A DNA stretch of 64,000 nucleotides. It comes from Gonapodya sp. JEL0774 (Eukaryota > Monoblepharomycota > Monoblepharidomycetes > Monoblepharidales > Gonapodyaceae). This document shows positions 37,842 through 49,799 of this stretch, piece by piece; within the stretch, counting starts at the first letter, position 1; every line of letters starts with the position of its first letter. The notes under the pieces were generated by a model that did no database searches, had not been told where the DNA came from, and was given only the letters and a program-made list of their open reading frames with translations. The stretch lies in NCBI GenBank assembly GCA_027604505.1, contig JADIIX010000079.1, positions 40,847-104,846 of the forward strand, given 5' to 3'. A program made the translations under genes and the position numbers.

Positions 37842-38780
37842 TGGTTCAGATAAAACGAGGCTTCATGATCGCATCATGTATCCTTCTCCTCGAGTTTCAC
37901 ATCGATTTCGGTCTTTTCGGCACATTTGTCGTCTCCAACAGGACGTAGACAGAGATCCAGCAGCCACCAAGGGTGACACTTCCAGGCAAGCCACGGACTC
38001 AACAGCCATCGCCATATGATGCTTTCAAGTCCATCTTCCAGATTCCTATATGGCCTTGCCTGTGTTCTCACAAATCAATGGCAATCCGATGTTCAGGGGA
38101 GTGACATCGGAACTCTCCCTGTCAGAGTCAGTCCCCGGGTCCCTCACGTCACAAGAATGGCAAAAGGTAAAAAAAATATATGCGTTCTGATGAATTCCGG
38201 CCGTCGGACGATTCGGGTTCCAATCCAGGATGTCTGGTGTAACATCCCCCAAGCATCCCCCCCAACTGGGACGTGATTTGAGCGATTTTCGAGCCAAAGC
38301 GACTTGCAGGGTCCCAATCACAGATAACCGTAGTATGTTTCGTCGACCACGATGAGATTTTGCAACTCACCATGTCGGATTCGAGTGTGCTTGAAGTGTT
38401 TGGATTGTCTCCTTGTGAGGAATGAACACTGCACATCTGGGGAACTGCCACAGTAATTTGTGTATGAGCAGATCACGAAACAAGGTTAAGAATCCACTGT
38501 GTCTGTGATGCGAAATGTGTATCAAGAGAGCATTTCGTCAACGACAATAAGGATTGAAGGACAAGTGGCATTAGATGGATCGGCTCAGCACAGTAATATT
38601 GTAATCGCAGTCACGAAGCAAGCCTTCACATGCGAGAATTTTTGCGCAGAATGGTTTTGTAGCGTTTCTTGCCACAATAGAATGGAACGGTGTTGGACAT
38701 TAATCTGTTCATGTCCTGGGCTGGGCAGAGTTGCATGAGTCATTCTTTCAATTCCCCCAACACCACTCCCGCACTTTGCA
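37842..38780. other. Intergenic 5' of MCM2
   Basis: Divergent space between MCM2 and the small gene at 38781. Scattered frames up to 100 codons show no recognisable protein. Nothing else is seen. Confidence 0.5.
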
Positions 38781-39074
38781 ATGGAGCAAGATAAAAGCAG
38801 AGAGAAGATGAAGGACAACCAGAAGAGCTCTCAAGCCGATCATGAACCAGTTGCTTTCGAAGGTGCGTGACGTGAGATACATCGAGGCCGTATAAAGATC
38901 AATGAAACAGAAGAGATCGTCCTGCAAGACCTACCCAAAGGTGCCCCAGTTGCGGACTCAGGACATGGTCCTGACCGATACGAGAGCAAGGAACCACTCA
39001 AGCTCGGAGACAACAAAGCCGCCTTGTTCGGCGAAGGAGAGCAGGCAATAAAAGCCGCGGCGAAACACCATTGA
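38781..39074 (+). CDS. Small hydrophilic protein with a candidate 24-nt intron
   Basis: Exons 38781-38862 and 38887-39074 would encode 89 aa, charged throughout, with no signal peptide or membrane span (MEQDKSREKMKDNQ at the start, QAIKAAAKHH at the end). Read without splicing, the frame stops one codon past the donor. Removing 38863-38886 (GTGCGT...CGAG) restores an open frame to a TGA at 39074. The 24-nt length is far below the other introns here, so the structure could instead reflect a frameshift or a larger alternative intron. Composition recalls small intrinsically disordered stress proteins, but no family is claimed. Confidence 0.45.
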
Positions 39075-40010
39075 GAATGCTTTTGGCCCAGGAGGAGGGA
39101 AGAAGTCTTTCGATGAGGTGGCGAACATATGGTGTGCGGGGAGGGAGGAATAAGAGGAGGGGAGAATGTAATGAACAACACAGTCAATTACAGCAACGAA
39201 TTGAAATACTTTGACAAGCAGGGAGCCATTTTTGATTTCAAAAATGTTTGGAGGTCAGAAGCTCTTGTCACGCACTTTTCTTCTCTCCTTCCAACTTTTC
39301 TTCATGAGTGTACATACCCCGGCAAGACACCACGAAGGGAGGAAGGAAAGAGGCTTATTATTGAGCTTTATCATAATTCTTTCCATAATTAATCTCTATC
39401 TGTCAAGGAACAATTGATTTCTGATACAGAGTGACTTGATTATAATTCAAGGGTGACGACATAACGAATTGTGCGTCGCAAACACAGTTCCTCGCTGACT
39501 GTGCTGAGGGGCCTGTTTTTGTTTTGCACCCCTGAACCGCCACGCCTGGCCGGAAGGAGAAAGGGAGGCACACCCATCGACTGTGTTGCCAATCAAATCG
39601 TTCTATTGGATTAGATTCAACGAATTCTGGAAATACATTTATCATCTGGGTGGCTGCAAATAACTAGAAGATGCGCATCTGTTTGATCTTGCCTTGACCA
39701 GTTCGAAATATATGCGAGGCGAACTGTTCAACTGCTGCGACTGTGCTGTGACCCTTTCCATTTCTCTTCCACCTTGAAATCTGCTGCGTTCCATTCTGCT
39801 GGATCCAAGTCTTCGCACTCTTCCCGTGCGCATCGCTGATTCTTTGCCATCATCCTGATCCGCAGCTGTGAGTTTGCACGAGTGTGGTCTTCTCATTTCA
39901 AGGAGTCAGCCACCCGATCCCCCACCATCAGAAAACCAGAGCACTGATGCACTCTGCACTCTTCTTTCCTATCCTCTCTCAACAGCTTGCCATCCCCCGC
40001 TGGAATCGTC
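39075..40010. other. Intergenic 5' of the LRR-mucin gene
   Basis: No gene supported. Minus-strand frames at 38840-39187 and 39642-39896 are low-complexity Ser/Pro or Arg/Ser strings antisense to purine-rich DNA. Confidence 0.45.
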
Positions 40011-43000
40011 ATGAGAAAATGGTTGTGTGTGGCCCTCGCGGCAGTGGCGACGCTTCAAGGAGCCCTCGCGGTTACTTGCCCTGCCAACACCTCACCATCC
40101 ACCGACGGCTCGTGTGATGCTCTAAACACCTACATGACAGCGATGGGTATCACATCCTTGGGTACCCCGTCGTGCTGCTGCGGAGCCACCTTACAGAGTG
40201 GTACGAATGCTGATCCCTATGATGGTCACAGCTTCATCACGTGCAACGCTCAAGGACACGTTTCTGAAGTCCACTTCGACGATGTTCCAATGGGTTACGC
40301 CCCTAAAAAGTAAGTCCTCCTTAGAGATTAAAGGCGTGTCATCTTTGTTCCAACTGTGGACCGTCCAACCGTGTCATTCTAACAGTATGCCAGGGAGCTT
40401 TGACCAACTCCCCGATCTGGAAAGACTTACTCTCCGGCACCTTAATATCCAAGGACAAATTCCTGATGTTAACGCGAACCCAAAACTCATTCAATTGAAT
40501 CTTTGGTGCGTGGTTTACTCACCTAAGTGATGAAGAACTCGATCTAACTCTCTGAAAAACTGCAGCTATAATGACTTGAGAGGATTCATTGCAAACCCGC
40601 AATTCCCCCAATCTTTCACTACTCTGCAATTACAGTGAGTCGAGACAGTTACTAAAAGGACCTCAAAATTCAATCCTCTTTTGCCGCTCAGGGGCAACTA
40701 CAACCTGGGAGGTAACATTCCCGACTCTCTACTCCAGCATGCGCCACTGGAACAATTTGAAATTGGGTAAGCTAGTGAAGAATCTCTTTATCTCTGTGCA
40801 GTATGATCCAATAGTGGTACCTTCTCAAACGAAAACTTGTGCCCTTTCAATGCCTGTGAAGCTACACCCAGTTAACTTCCGACAAAGGATATCCGGACTT
40901 CACCAAGACAAATCTTCATATAATCACAGCGTACGATACGATTGGCCTGAAAGGATCTATCGACGGCAAGTTCCCGAGCACTATGAACAACAATGACAGC
41001 CTTTGCGCAATTTACAAAAGCGCGACCCAGGAAATCTTTTGGTGCGACAAAGATAAGGTACCATCTGCAGTCGTAAGTCCCATAGTGTTTTAGATCTCAT
41101 CTCTCATTTTATTTAGGTTCCCAATAACTGTAAAAAAGAAAATGCAGAGAATGGTGCCCCACAGGGCACGCTCGCCCAATGTCCCAAGCCGCCTGAGACC
41201 ACGACGCTGTACGTCCATCGTTTTCAGAAATCTCACGTGCCCAACAAACTCACGTTCTCTCCATGACTCGATCGTACAGCACAACGCAAACGCAGACCAC
41301 CAGTACTATAACGCAAACGCAGACCACCAGTACTACGACGAACACGAAGACAACTTCTACCACCACCAAGACGCAGACACAAACAAGTTCTACTACTACA
41401 GAAACGCAAACCACTGCAACCCCGACTCCAACATGTGCAGCAGGAACATCCAAGAGTTCGGACGACTCGTGCTCAAACTTGGATGGTTACCTTGGGACCA
41501 TGGGTATTCCGCAGCTGCAAAACCCTCTATGCTGCTGTGGTGCGCAGTGGGCAACAGCAACCTCTGGTCCAAGCGGCGGAGGCTCACTTGACAACGTAAC
41601 TAGCCACGTTTACTGCAACACCCAACAGAAAGTATCAGAGATCGTATTTGATACCACTGTTTTAGACTATACGGATACACACTCGTGGGTTGAAGCGACA
41701 AGAGCAAATAGTTGGCCGACCCATGTGTACTCATGATCATTTTCTCCCTCTACAGCATGCCTGCAAGCCTGGCGCTCCTTCCAGATCTCGAAGTCGTCAG
41801 CATTCGAAATCTAAATCTCGATGGAGTTTTGCCCGATCTTAGCGCAAACACGAAACTCCAGAAGATAAATGTGTGGTAGGTTTATAGACATTGGGTTCTG
41901 AATCAACACTTCCGTCTAACGGAGATTTAATCTCAGCTGGAATAAGCTTACCGGGTTTGCCAACCCTAACTTCCTGCCGAATTCTGCGCTCCAGGAGATG
42001 CAGCTATCGTGAGTGATAGCGACTGTGCACAACGGAGCTCAACTCACTGTTTTCTCATCACAACAGCAACAACTACAATTTGGAAGCCACATTCCCCCAA
42101 TCCCTACTACAGCTCGCAAACTTGGTGACGTTCGAGATTGGGTGCGTTGTTCCTAACCACGTCTTTCTTGTGCATCAATGCTCACCGTTGCGCCGCGCCG
42201 TCTCACCACTTGCACAGTTACACCAAGCTTTCTACGTCAAACGGGAACTATCCCGACTTCAGAAACACAAGTCTCAAATACATCACGGCATATGGGACAA
42301 CAGGCCTAACAGGCTCTATCGATGACAAGTTCCCTCCCCAACTGAACAAAAAATGCGAATTGTTTGATCCCAACCAACCCGCAAATATATACTGGTGCGA
42401 GGAGTCAAGGGTAAGTGTAATCCATGTGAGCATGACAGTTTCTTGGGCTCAAGCTCTTGTCGCAGGTGCCCGCCATCTGCCGCGGTGGCCCGTACAATGC
42501 TCCAAAGGGCAACGACACACAGTGTGCAAGGACCACGACCACGTATGATTCTTACCACTGATTTTTGGTACTGTATTTCCGACAAACTCAATCTCTCTTG
42601 CACAAATTTATTACCAGCACGACGCAGTCGACTACTACATTTACAACTTCGACAACGACCTACACCACGTCGACAACAACCTACACATCTTCGACAACGT
42701 CCTACACGTCTTCGACAACATCGTACACTTCTTCCACGACTTCCCAGACCACCAACACTCCGACCACCACAACGGAGTCAACTACCACATTGACGACTCA
42801 GACGACTAGCACCACGAGGTAGTCACGGGTCTCTGTGCTTCGCAGTATCACTGTCTGACTTCGCCTTCTACACAGTTTGACGACGACCACCTCCTACACG
42901 CCGTCCACAACAACAACTGTCACATTTACGCCTTCTACGACGACCTCGTTTACACTGAGGTGAGCTTTTGCGATTCTGCGGGCATTTCTTCCCAAGCGCA

Positions 43001-44140
43001 TGTGTATTCATACGAACCGGTTATGTTCCTGGAACCAGCTCGACTACATCTTTCACGTAAGCTCATCTGGAGTTAATCTAAAACATACTCCTTTTGATAT
43101 CACGAATACTCCTTTCTCTCTCAGGGCCACCACGACTTTGGTTCCTACCACGACAATCGTCCCTACCACGACAATCGTGCCTACCACGACAATCGTGCCT
43201 ACCACGACGATCGTTCCGGTCGCGACTACGACGATCGTTCCAGTCCCGACCACGACAATTATTTCTTCTGTTCCACTCGTTCTGGTTATCCCTACGAGCA
43301 CCACAGTAGTGATCCCACCTACCACTGTCCCCGTGCCACCGACTACCGTTGCTGCCCCACCTACGACTGTTCCACCCACAACCGCTGCCGCCACCTCCAC
43401 GACAGTTGCAGTAACGACCGCTGTCACTACTACAGTCACAGTGATGCGGACGACCACCACTACTACCACCAACTCCACCATTGTTGCAGTTGCACAGGAT
43501 GCTGGAGGTGGTGTGAACACACTCGCTGTGGGTCTCGGTGCTGGTCTCGGTGGGGCGGTACTGATTGCCGGTGTCGGGACGCTCATTTGGACCGGCACGT
43601 TCGGCGGGTAAGATTCTCGAACTTCGGCTGTATGCTGTTCCTGTCTCACGTTTACCTTTTCGTCAGCCTTGTCGGATCCGGAGCAGCTGCGATGACCACC
43701 ACAGCCGCAGGAGCGGCTGGCGCTGCAGGAGGGGCCGCTTCGACAGAAGCGATTAGCGCGGCGGCGATTGCAACACAGCTGGCATTAGACGGCAAAGANN
43801 NNNNNNNNCACCAGGGATGGCTGTAGCAGGCATAGTGGGTGGAACCGCAGTGGCAGGCGGGGTCACTGGAGGTGCAGCTGCTACAGCAATGGGCAAGACC
43901 GCCGGAATAACTGCGACTACCGCGACTGGTGCTGCCACAACAGCAGGAACTGGCACGGGGGCAGCTGCTGGAGTGGCGACCACAGCTGGAACTTCGGCAC
44001 TCCAGGCGGGAGGGATGGCGACGGCGGCGTCCGCGGGTGCTGCTGGAGGAGCTCTCCCGACCTCCGCTTATGCTTCTCTGATTGTACCTGGAGCCGCTTC
44101 TGCTCCTCTACTGGCAGCAGCTGCAGATGAAAGGCGTTAA
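40011..44140 (+). CDS. LRR-mucin membrane protein B, two LRR heads, interrupted by an assembly gap
   Basis: Seventeen exons: 40011-40309, 40386-40505, 40566-40634, 40692-40766, 40862-41057, 41117-41208, 41280-41684, 41756-41875, 41937-42008, 42067-42141, 42218-42410, 42466-42542, 42618-42818,42876-42959, 43039-43056, 43125-43607, 43667-44140; phases agree up to the gap. A signal peptide (1 to about 20) precedes head 1 (CPANTSPSTDGSC, CCCG), LRRs (DLERLTLRHLNIQGQIPDV, LGGNIPDSL) and a Cys cap. A Thr-rich linker leads to head 2 with the same layout (CCCGAQW, DLEVVSIRNLNLDGVLPDL). A mucin stalk with TTTTVTFTP, a repeated VPTTTI block, a membrane span (LAVGLGAGLGGAVLIAGV) and an Ala/Gly/Thr tail ending DERR follow. 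It is about 1,010 aa. It is the sister of 24043-27231, where only one head is present. Likely a cell-surface recognition or adhesion protein; function unproven. Confidence 0.8.
43799..43808. other. Assembly gap (10 N) inside the Ala/Gly tail of LRR-mucin B
   Basis: Ten N. The frame entering and the frame leaving differ, so the real missing length is not 10 nt if the gene is intact. The tail of the sister gene reads continuously across this point. Confidence 0.97.
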
Positions 44141-45003
44141 ATCGGCTCAAGTGAAACTAGGATACGCAGTCAGTTTTGCCTTAAGCATAGATTACAGTAT
44201 CTTTATGTAAGCTATATATTTGAATCCTGCACTATTTTGAGTAAAGGGGAAGATGGGGCTTTAGTTTATGTCGTAAAAAGTCAACCAATGGTTCTGTTTT
44301 CGACGCAGAACTTACAAACAAACCCAATACGTGGGGAGGGAATCGGAGCTACCTCTCGGTGAGTGGCCCAGAAACGGCTTGGAGCATCTATGTACTGATA
44401 TCTATGTGCGTATGTAATTTGCTGGATGGTTTGGAGCAGGACAGTGTCCCGCCATGTTCTCCCCGTTCAGCACAAGGGCCATATTGTAGCAGTTGGTGGG
44501 CTATTTTGAAAATACACTGCGCACTGGAAAGTTAAACAACATATACATATTGTAAAAGAAAGAAGGGTGATTTGACCTCTCCACGAAACAACGAATCACT
44601 CTGGATGCTCGGATTGTGGTGCAGATTTTTCGCTTCATCTTGAATCGCCACCATCAACCAAAGCATTCGATCAACAAAGGGTTGGGAGTGCAGAGTTTAT
44701 CCGATAACCCAAACGTCACCATCTCTCCGCAAGCTTCGCCAGTAATACATAGCCCGATTTGCACCGGGTGAAGGATGCTGCGCTCGGTTTTATTCCCGAA
44801 CCTTTCAAGTTGTGCGTGCGATCAGGGACATTTTGTCGTGGTTCAGGGATTCTGACTGTCCACTTCAATTTTCACAAACTCCTGCTTTTCGGCTGGCCAC
44901 GACTTCCATTTGATCTATATAGATGATGTCGATTCCGATCCTAGCAAGGAAACGCGGGCTGGACGTGGGTCTCGTTGAAATCGTACCATCATACGGGGGA
45001 TAC
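44141..45003. other. Intergenic, no gene seen
   Basis: 3' flank of the LRR-mucin gene. AT-rich, with short frames only. The N-terminal exon(s) of the SCYL2-like gene may lie here or up to 45558. Confidence 0.5.
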
Positions 45004-45510
45004 TCAATCTACCGGTGCTGTGTCTCCGGTTCTGGTTGCTTTCAGCTGGAAACTCATGGATTGTTCGGCCGGCGAAGCGGAAGTGAGTCGTTCCATCAGA
45101 TGGGGATGGATGGTGATCGTCGAGTAGAGTGTCTTCACCCAGCCGACAAGCCAATACCGTGAAGCAATGGAGCCACAAATACCGAACATGGTCACATATT
45201 TGTCACTCAGGACTTTCTCTACACTGCTTTGGAGCCTCGCGGTGTTACACTCTGATGTTGTTAGGCAGTTCATCCGAACCGAGCTATGATGTCTGCTGCA
45301 ATAAAATGAAGAGAAATTACTTGCAGGAGTGTCCACGTGTAATACGCTGAGTCGCAGGAAGAGGTGAAGAAATCCGTAGTTGCGAACACCTTCCTTAAGG
45401 AGGGCTGCAGAAGAGTGTCTGGAAACTAAGTTTCTTGCAAGACGGTCCAAGAGTTTGGAACTCCCTCTGGGCGTTTCAGCAGCATCGTCGCACAAACACA
45501 TCGTGATCAT
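45004..45510 (-). CDS. Possible 168-aa protein, unknown
   Basis: A single open frame of 168 codons starting at an ATG and ending in TGA. No domain is recognised. It contains weak hydrophobic stretches (ASRYWLVGWVKTLYSTITI) but no clear signal peptide. It lies just upstream of the SCYL2-like gene on the other strand, so it could be antisense noise over undetected SCYL2 5' exons. Confidence 0.22.
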   Translation of the reverse strand: MITMCLCDDAAETPRGSSKLLDRLARNLVSRHSSAALLKEGVRNYGFLHLFLRLSVLHVDTPASNFSSFYCSRHHSSVRMNCLTTSECNTARLQSSVEKVLSDKYVTMFGICGSIASRYWLVGWVKTLYSTITIHPHLMERLTSASPAEQSMSFQLKATRTGDTAPVD

Positions 45511-45558
45511 CTATTCCGCAAATTAATATGAAACCTTTTCGGACTCTTCCCTCGTCAG

Positions 45559-48500
45559 GCAATCTGCCGCTGCCCCCGGTCCGTCCTCGTCCGGACCGGC
45601 CCTCTCCATCCCCGTCTCAGTTTTCATTTTCGAACGCCCCCTCTCCGAAGCCGTCGAGAAGACATTCGGTGGGGCACTGCAATCTATAGGCGTGGGTCGA
45701 GCGTCTGTTGGTGGGGCCAGTGATAAAAAGGTACCAGAGGGCGTTCTGGAAGCGATGCGAAGAGATGCTCATCAGGTGAGTTGGAAACCATGCGTTGAAG
45801 GATTGAATCTTGGGACGAAAGTCGAAATGAGATAGAGCCACTCGTGGCAAGGTGAAGGCCGGCGATGAGACCGTGTATCGGAGGCACATACAAACTTCAT
45901 GAGTCTCCTTGTTTGCACAGCGGTATGGCGGTGCCTCGCTGTCGACTGTTGGGCTTCATGTCAGCCATTCGTTCTCACCAGCAATTACTATTCATAAATT
46001 TTTGCTCTTGTTTCGGAAGCACAGCTCGCCAAACTCAAACACCCTTCTATGCTGGATGTGATTGAGGGATTGGGCGAATACAGGATGGGAATGGCGTTTG
46101 GGACGGAAAGGTGAGCCAGAAAATGCGCCAAGGAAGTTGCTCCACTGGGGAATAATGTTAGAACAAAGACACTGGACGCGGTTGAAGAAGATTGGAAGAA
46201 CCTTCCGTGCCAGCAGTCCCACATACATTCCCAACCGGTTTTGCAACTTGCCCTTCCAGCTGATGAAACCAATTGATTCTATTGTGAATCCCGTACATTT
46301 TTGCTTCCGTTTAGCGTCCAAGCAACAATAGGAAATATCATCCGTAGAAAGTTTGTGAGTTGCCCGCACCACCGCGATTGTGATTTGTGCGTGACACTTT
46401 CTTTCACTGCGGGGAACTCTCTTGTACGCTCTTCAAATTTGAAAATCTATGTTACAATATACCAGCTCTCACCGGATGCTGCCTCCTACGAGCTCGATGA
46501 CCTGGAAATCCAAAAAGGGTTGCTGACTGTTGCCAAGGGACTGGAATTCCTGCAGAAGGCACGCATCGTACACGGAAATCTCACCCCTCAAGCGCTGTTT
46601 TTGACTTCGAAGGGAGAATGGAAGATCGCAGGTGTGTTGCGCTTGAAAGCACCCCGACAAATCTGTGTTTAAGGTTTGGGACTCCGTCGAGGCTTCAACT
46701 ACACCATCCAAATTTCAACGGACTCAACATGTGCGAAGCCATCGGATTGGCACGCTGAGCACCGTTTGGATAGTAATGAGACGACAGACAAACCAAATCT
46801 CGATTTTGTGGCACCGGAGGTAATACTGGATGAGCAGTGTTCTTACTCCAGTGGTAAGTTTCGCCAGAAAATTGGATGCATCTTCACACATTATACAATG
46901 TTCCTATTATTCCCCAAACGCCTGGCAAAAACATCCAGATATGTACTCTTTGGGATGTCTTATTTACGCTTTGTACAACGAAGGACGGTCTCCAGTACAA
47001 TCGCACGGCTCGGTTCGATCCTGGAAGCAGCTGGTGCAAAGTGTCGATCGAACGGACTTATCAAAACTTCCTGGTCCACTACAACGTGAGTATCAAGTCT
47101 TGGTGTGAATCAGTGTGGGTTTTGACTGTTCAATTCTTCGTTCAGAATGCGTCTCGCGGATGCTAACCCGTTCACCGAGCCGCATAACTCCGACTGAGTT
47201 CATAGAGTCCGGCTACTTTCAAAATCTATTGATTTCGACGCTGCAATTCCTCGAAGATTTTATCAGCAAGTCTCAGGTGCGTTTCCGAATGTCATCGGGC
47301 GCTTCTCGGGTCATTGACCGTCTTCGATCTGGTTGTTAGCTTCACAAGGCACAGTTCTTAAAAGGTCTCGTCAAAGTTTTGCCCTCATTCTCGAAAAAAA
47401 TGCAGACCACCAAGGTTCGTTCCACGTCGATCTACAGAAGCCCCACAGTAACTCACAAAGCAATTGCAGATTCTGAACCACCTCTTGAACGAGCTCAAAG
47501 ATCCGGCGATGGTAACAGCTGGTAGTGTGTGCGGTTTGATTACGACTGAGATGTTACTTTGCCGTCAGATTCCCTATGTCTTACCAAATATTTTCGAAAT
47601 CTGTGAGCATATGTCTCACACAGACTTCCAGACGAAGGTACAGTGACTTGTCAAATCTGAGCAAGCTTGCTCTTCTCACGTGACTTTCAATGTCAGGTAC
47701 AACCGTTGTTGCGACCTGTGTTTTCAATCCGAGAGCCGGTTCAGATCCCTGTAGTGTTCCTGTCACGATTAGATTTGCTGAAAAGAGTGCGTAGATCTTC
47801 TACTTCTTCAGCATCAGCGTTACTGAATCTGGAATATGCGCCACACAGTTGCTCTCCCCTCCTGATATCGTCACCATCCTGTACTCTGCAATTGAGCATC
47901 CGGTTCTCATGGTACAGAACCAAGCGCTTAAAGTTATACCCAGTCTTTTGGATGCCTTGGATTACAACACGATAAAGAACTCTGTGAGTTTTGGAAGTTA
48001 CTAGTGGACTCCAAGAACCTCGTACTCACCCGATTCGATGCGTGGGTAATAGCTTTTCCCACGCATATCGCACCTATTCACCACATCCACTAACGTTGCT
48101 ATCAAGACTCAATGTCTTACCACGATTGCTACTTTCGTCGCGCAGCTTGATAAGTTTGTCATCTCAACAAAACTCTTGCCGCTGTTGCGCGAGAATAGAG
48201 TGCGAGAGCCGGGGGTTATCATGGCTAGTCTTCCACTTTACGTCGAATGTGGTAACATAGCGGACAAAGAAATAGTTGCCACTGAGGTTATTCCAGAACT
48301 TTGGTACGTTTTCCCGGATTTAAACATGAAAGGTTGATGGAGCCTGACCAAATGCTGATTCGCAGGAAACTCGCAATTGATCCTGTGTTAGAAGTTAGTC
48401 AGTTTAAAGGCTATATGACTGTCATCAAGGTTTGGCACCAGCTCGGAATGTCTCAATGCTCTTTTCATGACGGTCATTTTGGTGACAGGACCTGGGTACC

Positions 48501-49557
48501 AAACTCGAAGAAACCCACCTCAAACAACTTGAAGAGATGCGAGGACCCGAAATGGCTGGGTACGGAGCAAACAAGCAAGCTGGTGAGAGCATGTTGTTGC
48601 TGCTGTTTCAATTGCCTGTTTTGCTCACTGACGAGGAATGGACTTTCTCCAGCTGGTTTGGAAATGCCCATCGTCAATGTGAATCCCACGAACGATGACA
48701 TCACAACGTTTGAGAGTTTACTTCAACTCAGCCCAGAGAATGGCGTTGGTTTGCACCTCTCGAATAAGATGCCAAATGTCCTATCCGAATCAGCACTCCC
48801 ACTAGCTTTCGGGGTTGGAATTCCAGCTCCAAAAGGAAGCTCTCCGTCGGCATTGCCGGAATCCCCACAGTTCGGCAAAAACGATCTCTTGTCCTCGGTC
48901 AATTTAGATGGAGTGTCCCCTGGAATGTTTAGATCTAGCGCGTTTACCACTCCCTCCGTGTCTACGATGAGCCCTCCCTCGACTTCCCGATCCTCCTCGG
49001 CAGAACCTCAATTTTCCGCCAACTTTGCTGGCTTCTCCTCGTCGCCCAGTCCCAAACAGACATCCGGCGTCTCTCGAACACTGGCCGGCATGCAATTTGA
49101 CATGACAAATGGAATTAACGTCAGGCCGTCCGCACCGGGACCTATATTCCAATCCCCGCCGAACTTTAACTATCGCCATTCCCTTGGTGACAATGCCGGT
49201 CTGGGATCAATACTCTCCGGACCGGGACGACCTTCCCCATTCGTGTCGACTAGCCCCACCCCTCTGTACTCGTCAACTCCGAACTATGGTGGAGGGCCAT
49301 TGACCACTCCTCAGCGGCCACTCGGACCTTCCCCAATCAGCCCGATTGGCCAGCAGCTTCTCGGTATCAGTGGATCGCAACAGCCAACTCAGGGAATAGG
49401 ATCCGGATTCGGATGGTCACCTCAGGGACAATCGCAGGGTTTCGTGTCTGCGGGGCGGGGGATCATGCAACCTATGCAGCCCACGCAGCCCACTCAGGTG
49501 GGGCCCACAGGTATTTCTGCTAGATCAAGTTTAAATCAGTTTGATCCATTCGCTTAG
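45559..49557 (+). CDS. SCYL2-like pseudokinase, N-terminal exon not found
   Basis: Family of clathrin-associated SCY1-like proteins in endosome/Golgi traffic. The first clear exon gives VSVFIFERPLSE, matching the SCYL2 N-lobe. The kinase-like part continues with LKHPSMLDVIEGL, FLQKARIVHGNLTP (HGN where active kinases have HRD) and WKIAG with no DFG, so it should be inactive. LDFVAPEVIL, DMYSLGCLIYALYNEG, then the HEAT-like region (FLKGLVKVLP, ILNHLLNELKDP, VLPNIFEICE, LRPVFSIREPVQIPVVF) follow. After about 48650 the last 300 codons are Ser/Pro/Gly/Gln-rich and end NQFDPFA; DPF is an AP-2 appendage-binding motif. At least ten introns. The exon starting at 45559 begins after an acceptor, so a 5' coding exon is missing from this annotation. 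Confidence 0.82.
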
Positions 49558-49673
49558 CATGAAGTCGTCTGAGCGTGGTGTCATGTACTAAGCCGCAACA
49601 TCGTATACACATACATACATGGATCTGTCTCAAGGTAGTTAGTTAACAGAGGTTACTGTCGGAACTGGAGCCT

Positions 49674-49728
49674 GCCCCCCCCCCGCCCCCCTCCTCCACA
49701 CACACACCCCGTCTTCCCCGCCCGCCAT
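49674..49728. repeat. C-rich / CA-rich low-complexity run between convergent genes
   Basis: A run of ten C, then mixed C blocks and a (CA)n tract, lying in the 242 bp between the stops of the SCYL2-like gene and SPEF1. The complementary strand has several G-runs and could form a G-quadruplex. Confidence 0.7.
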
Positions 49729-49799
49729 TTTCCTCTTGAAAGCCGACAATGAATAAGTTATGAAGTGTCCAATATGTACAATGCGCTCTCAATGATAAA

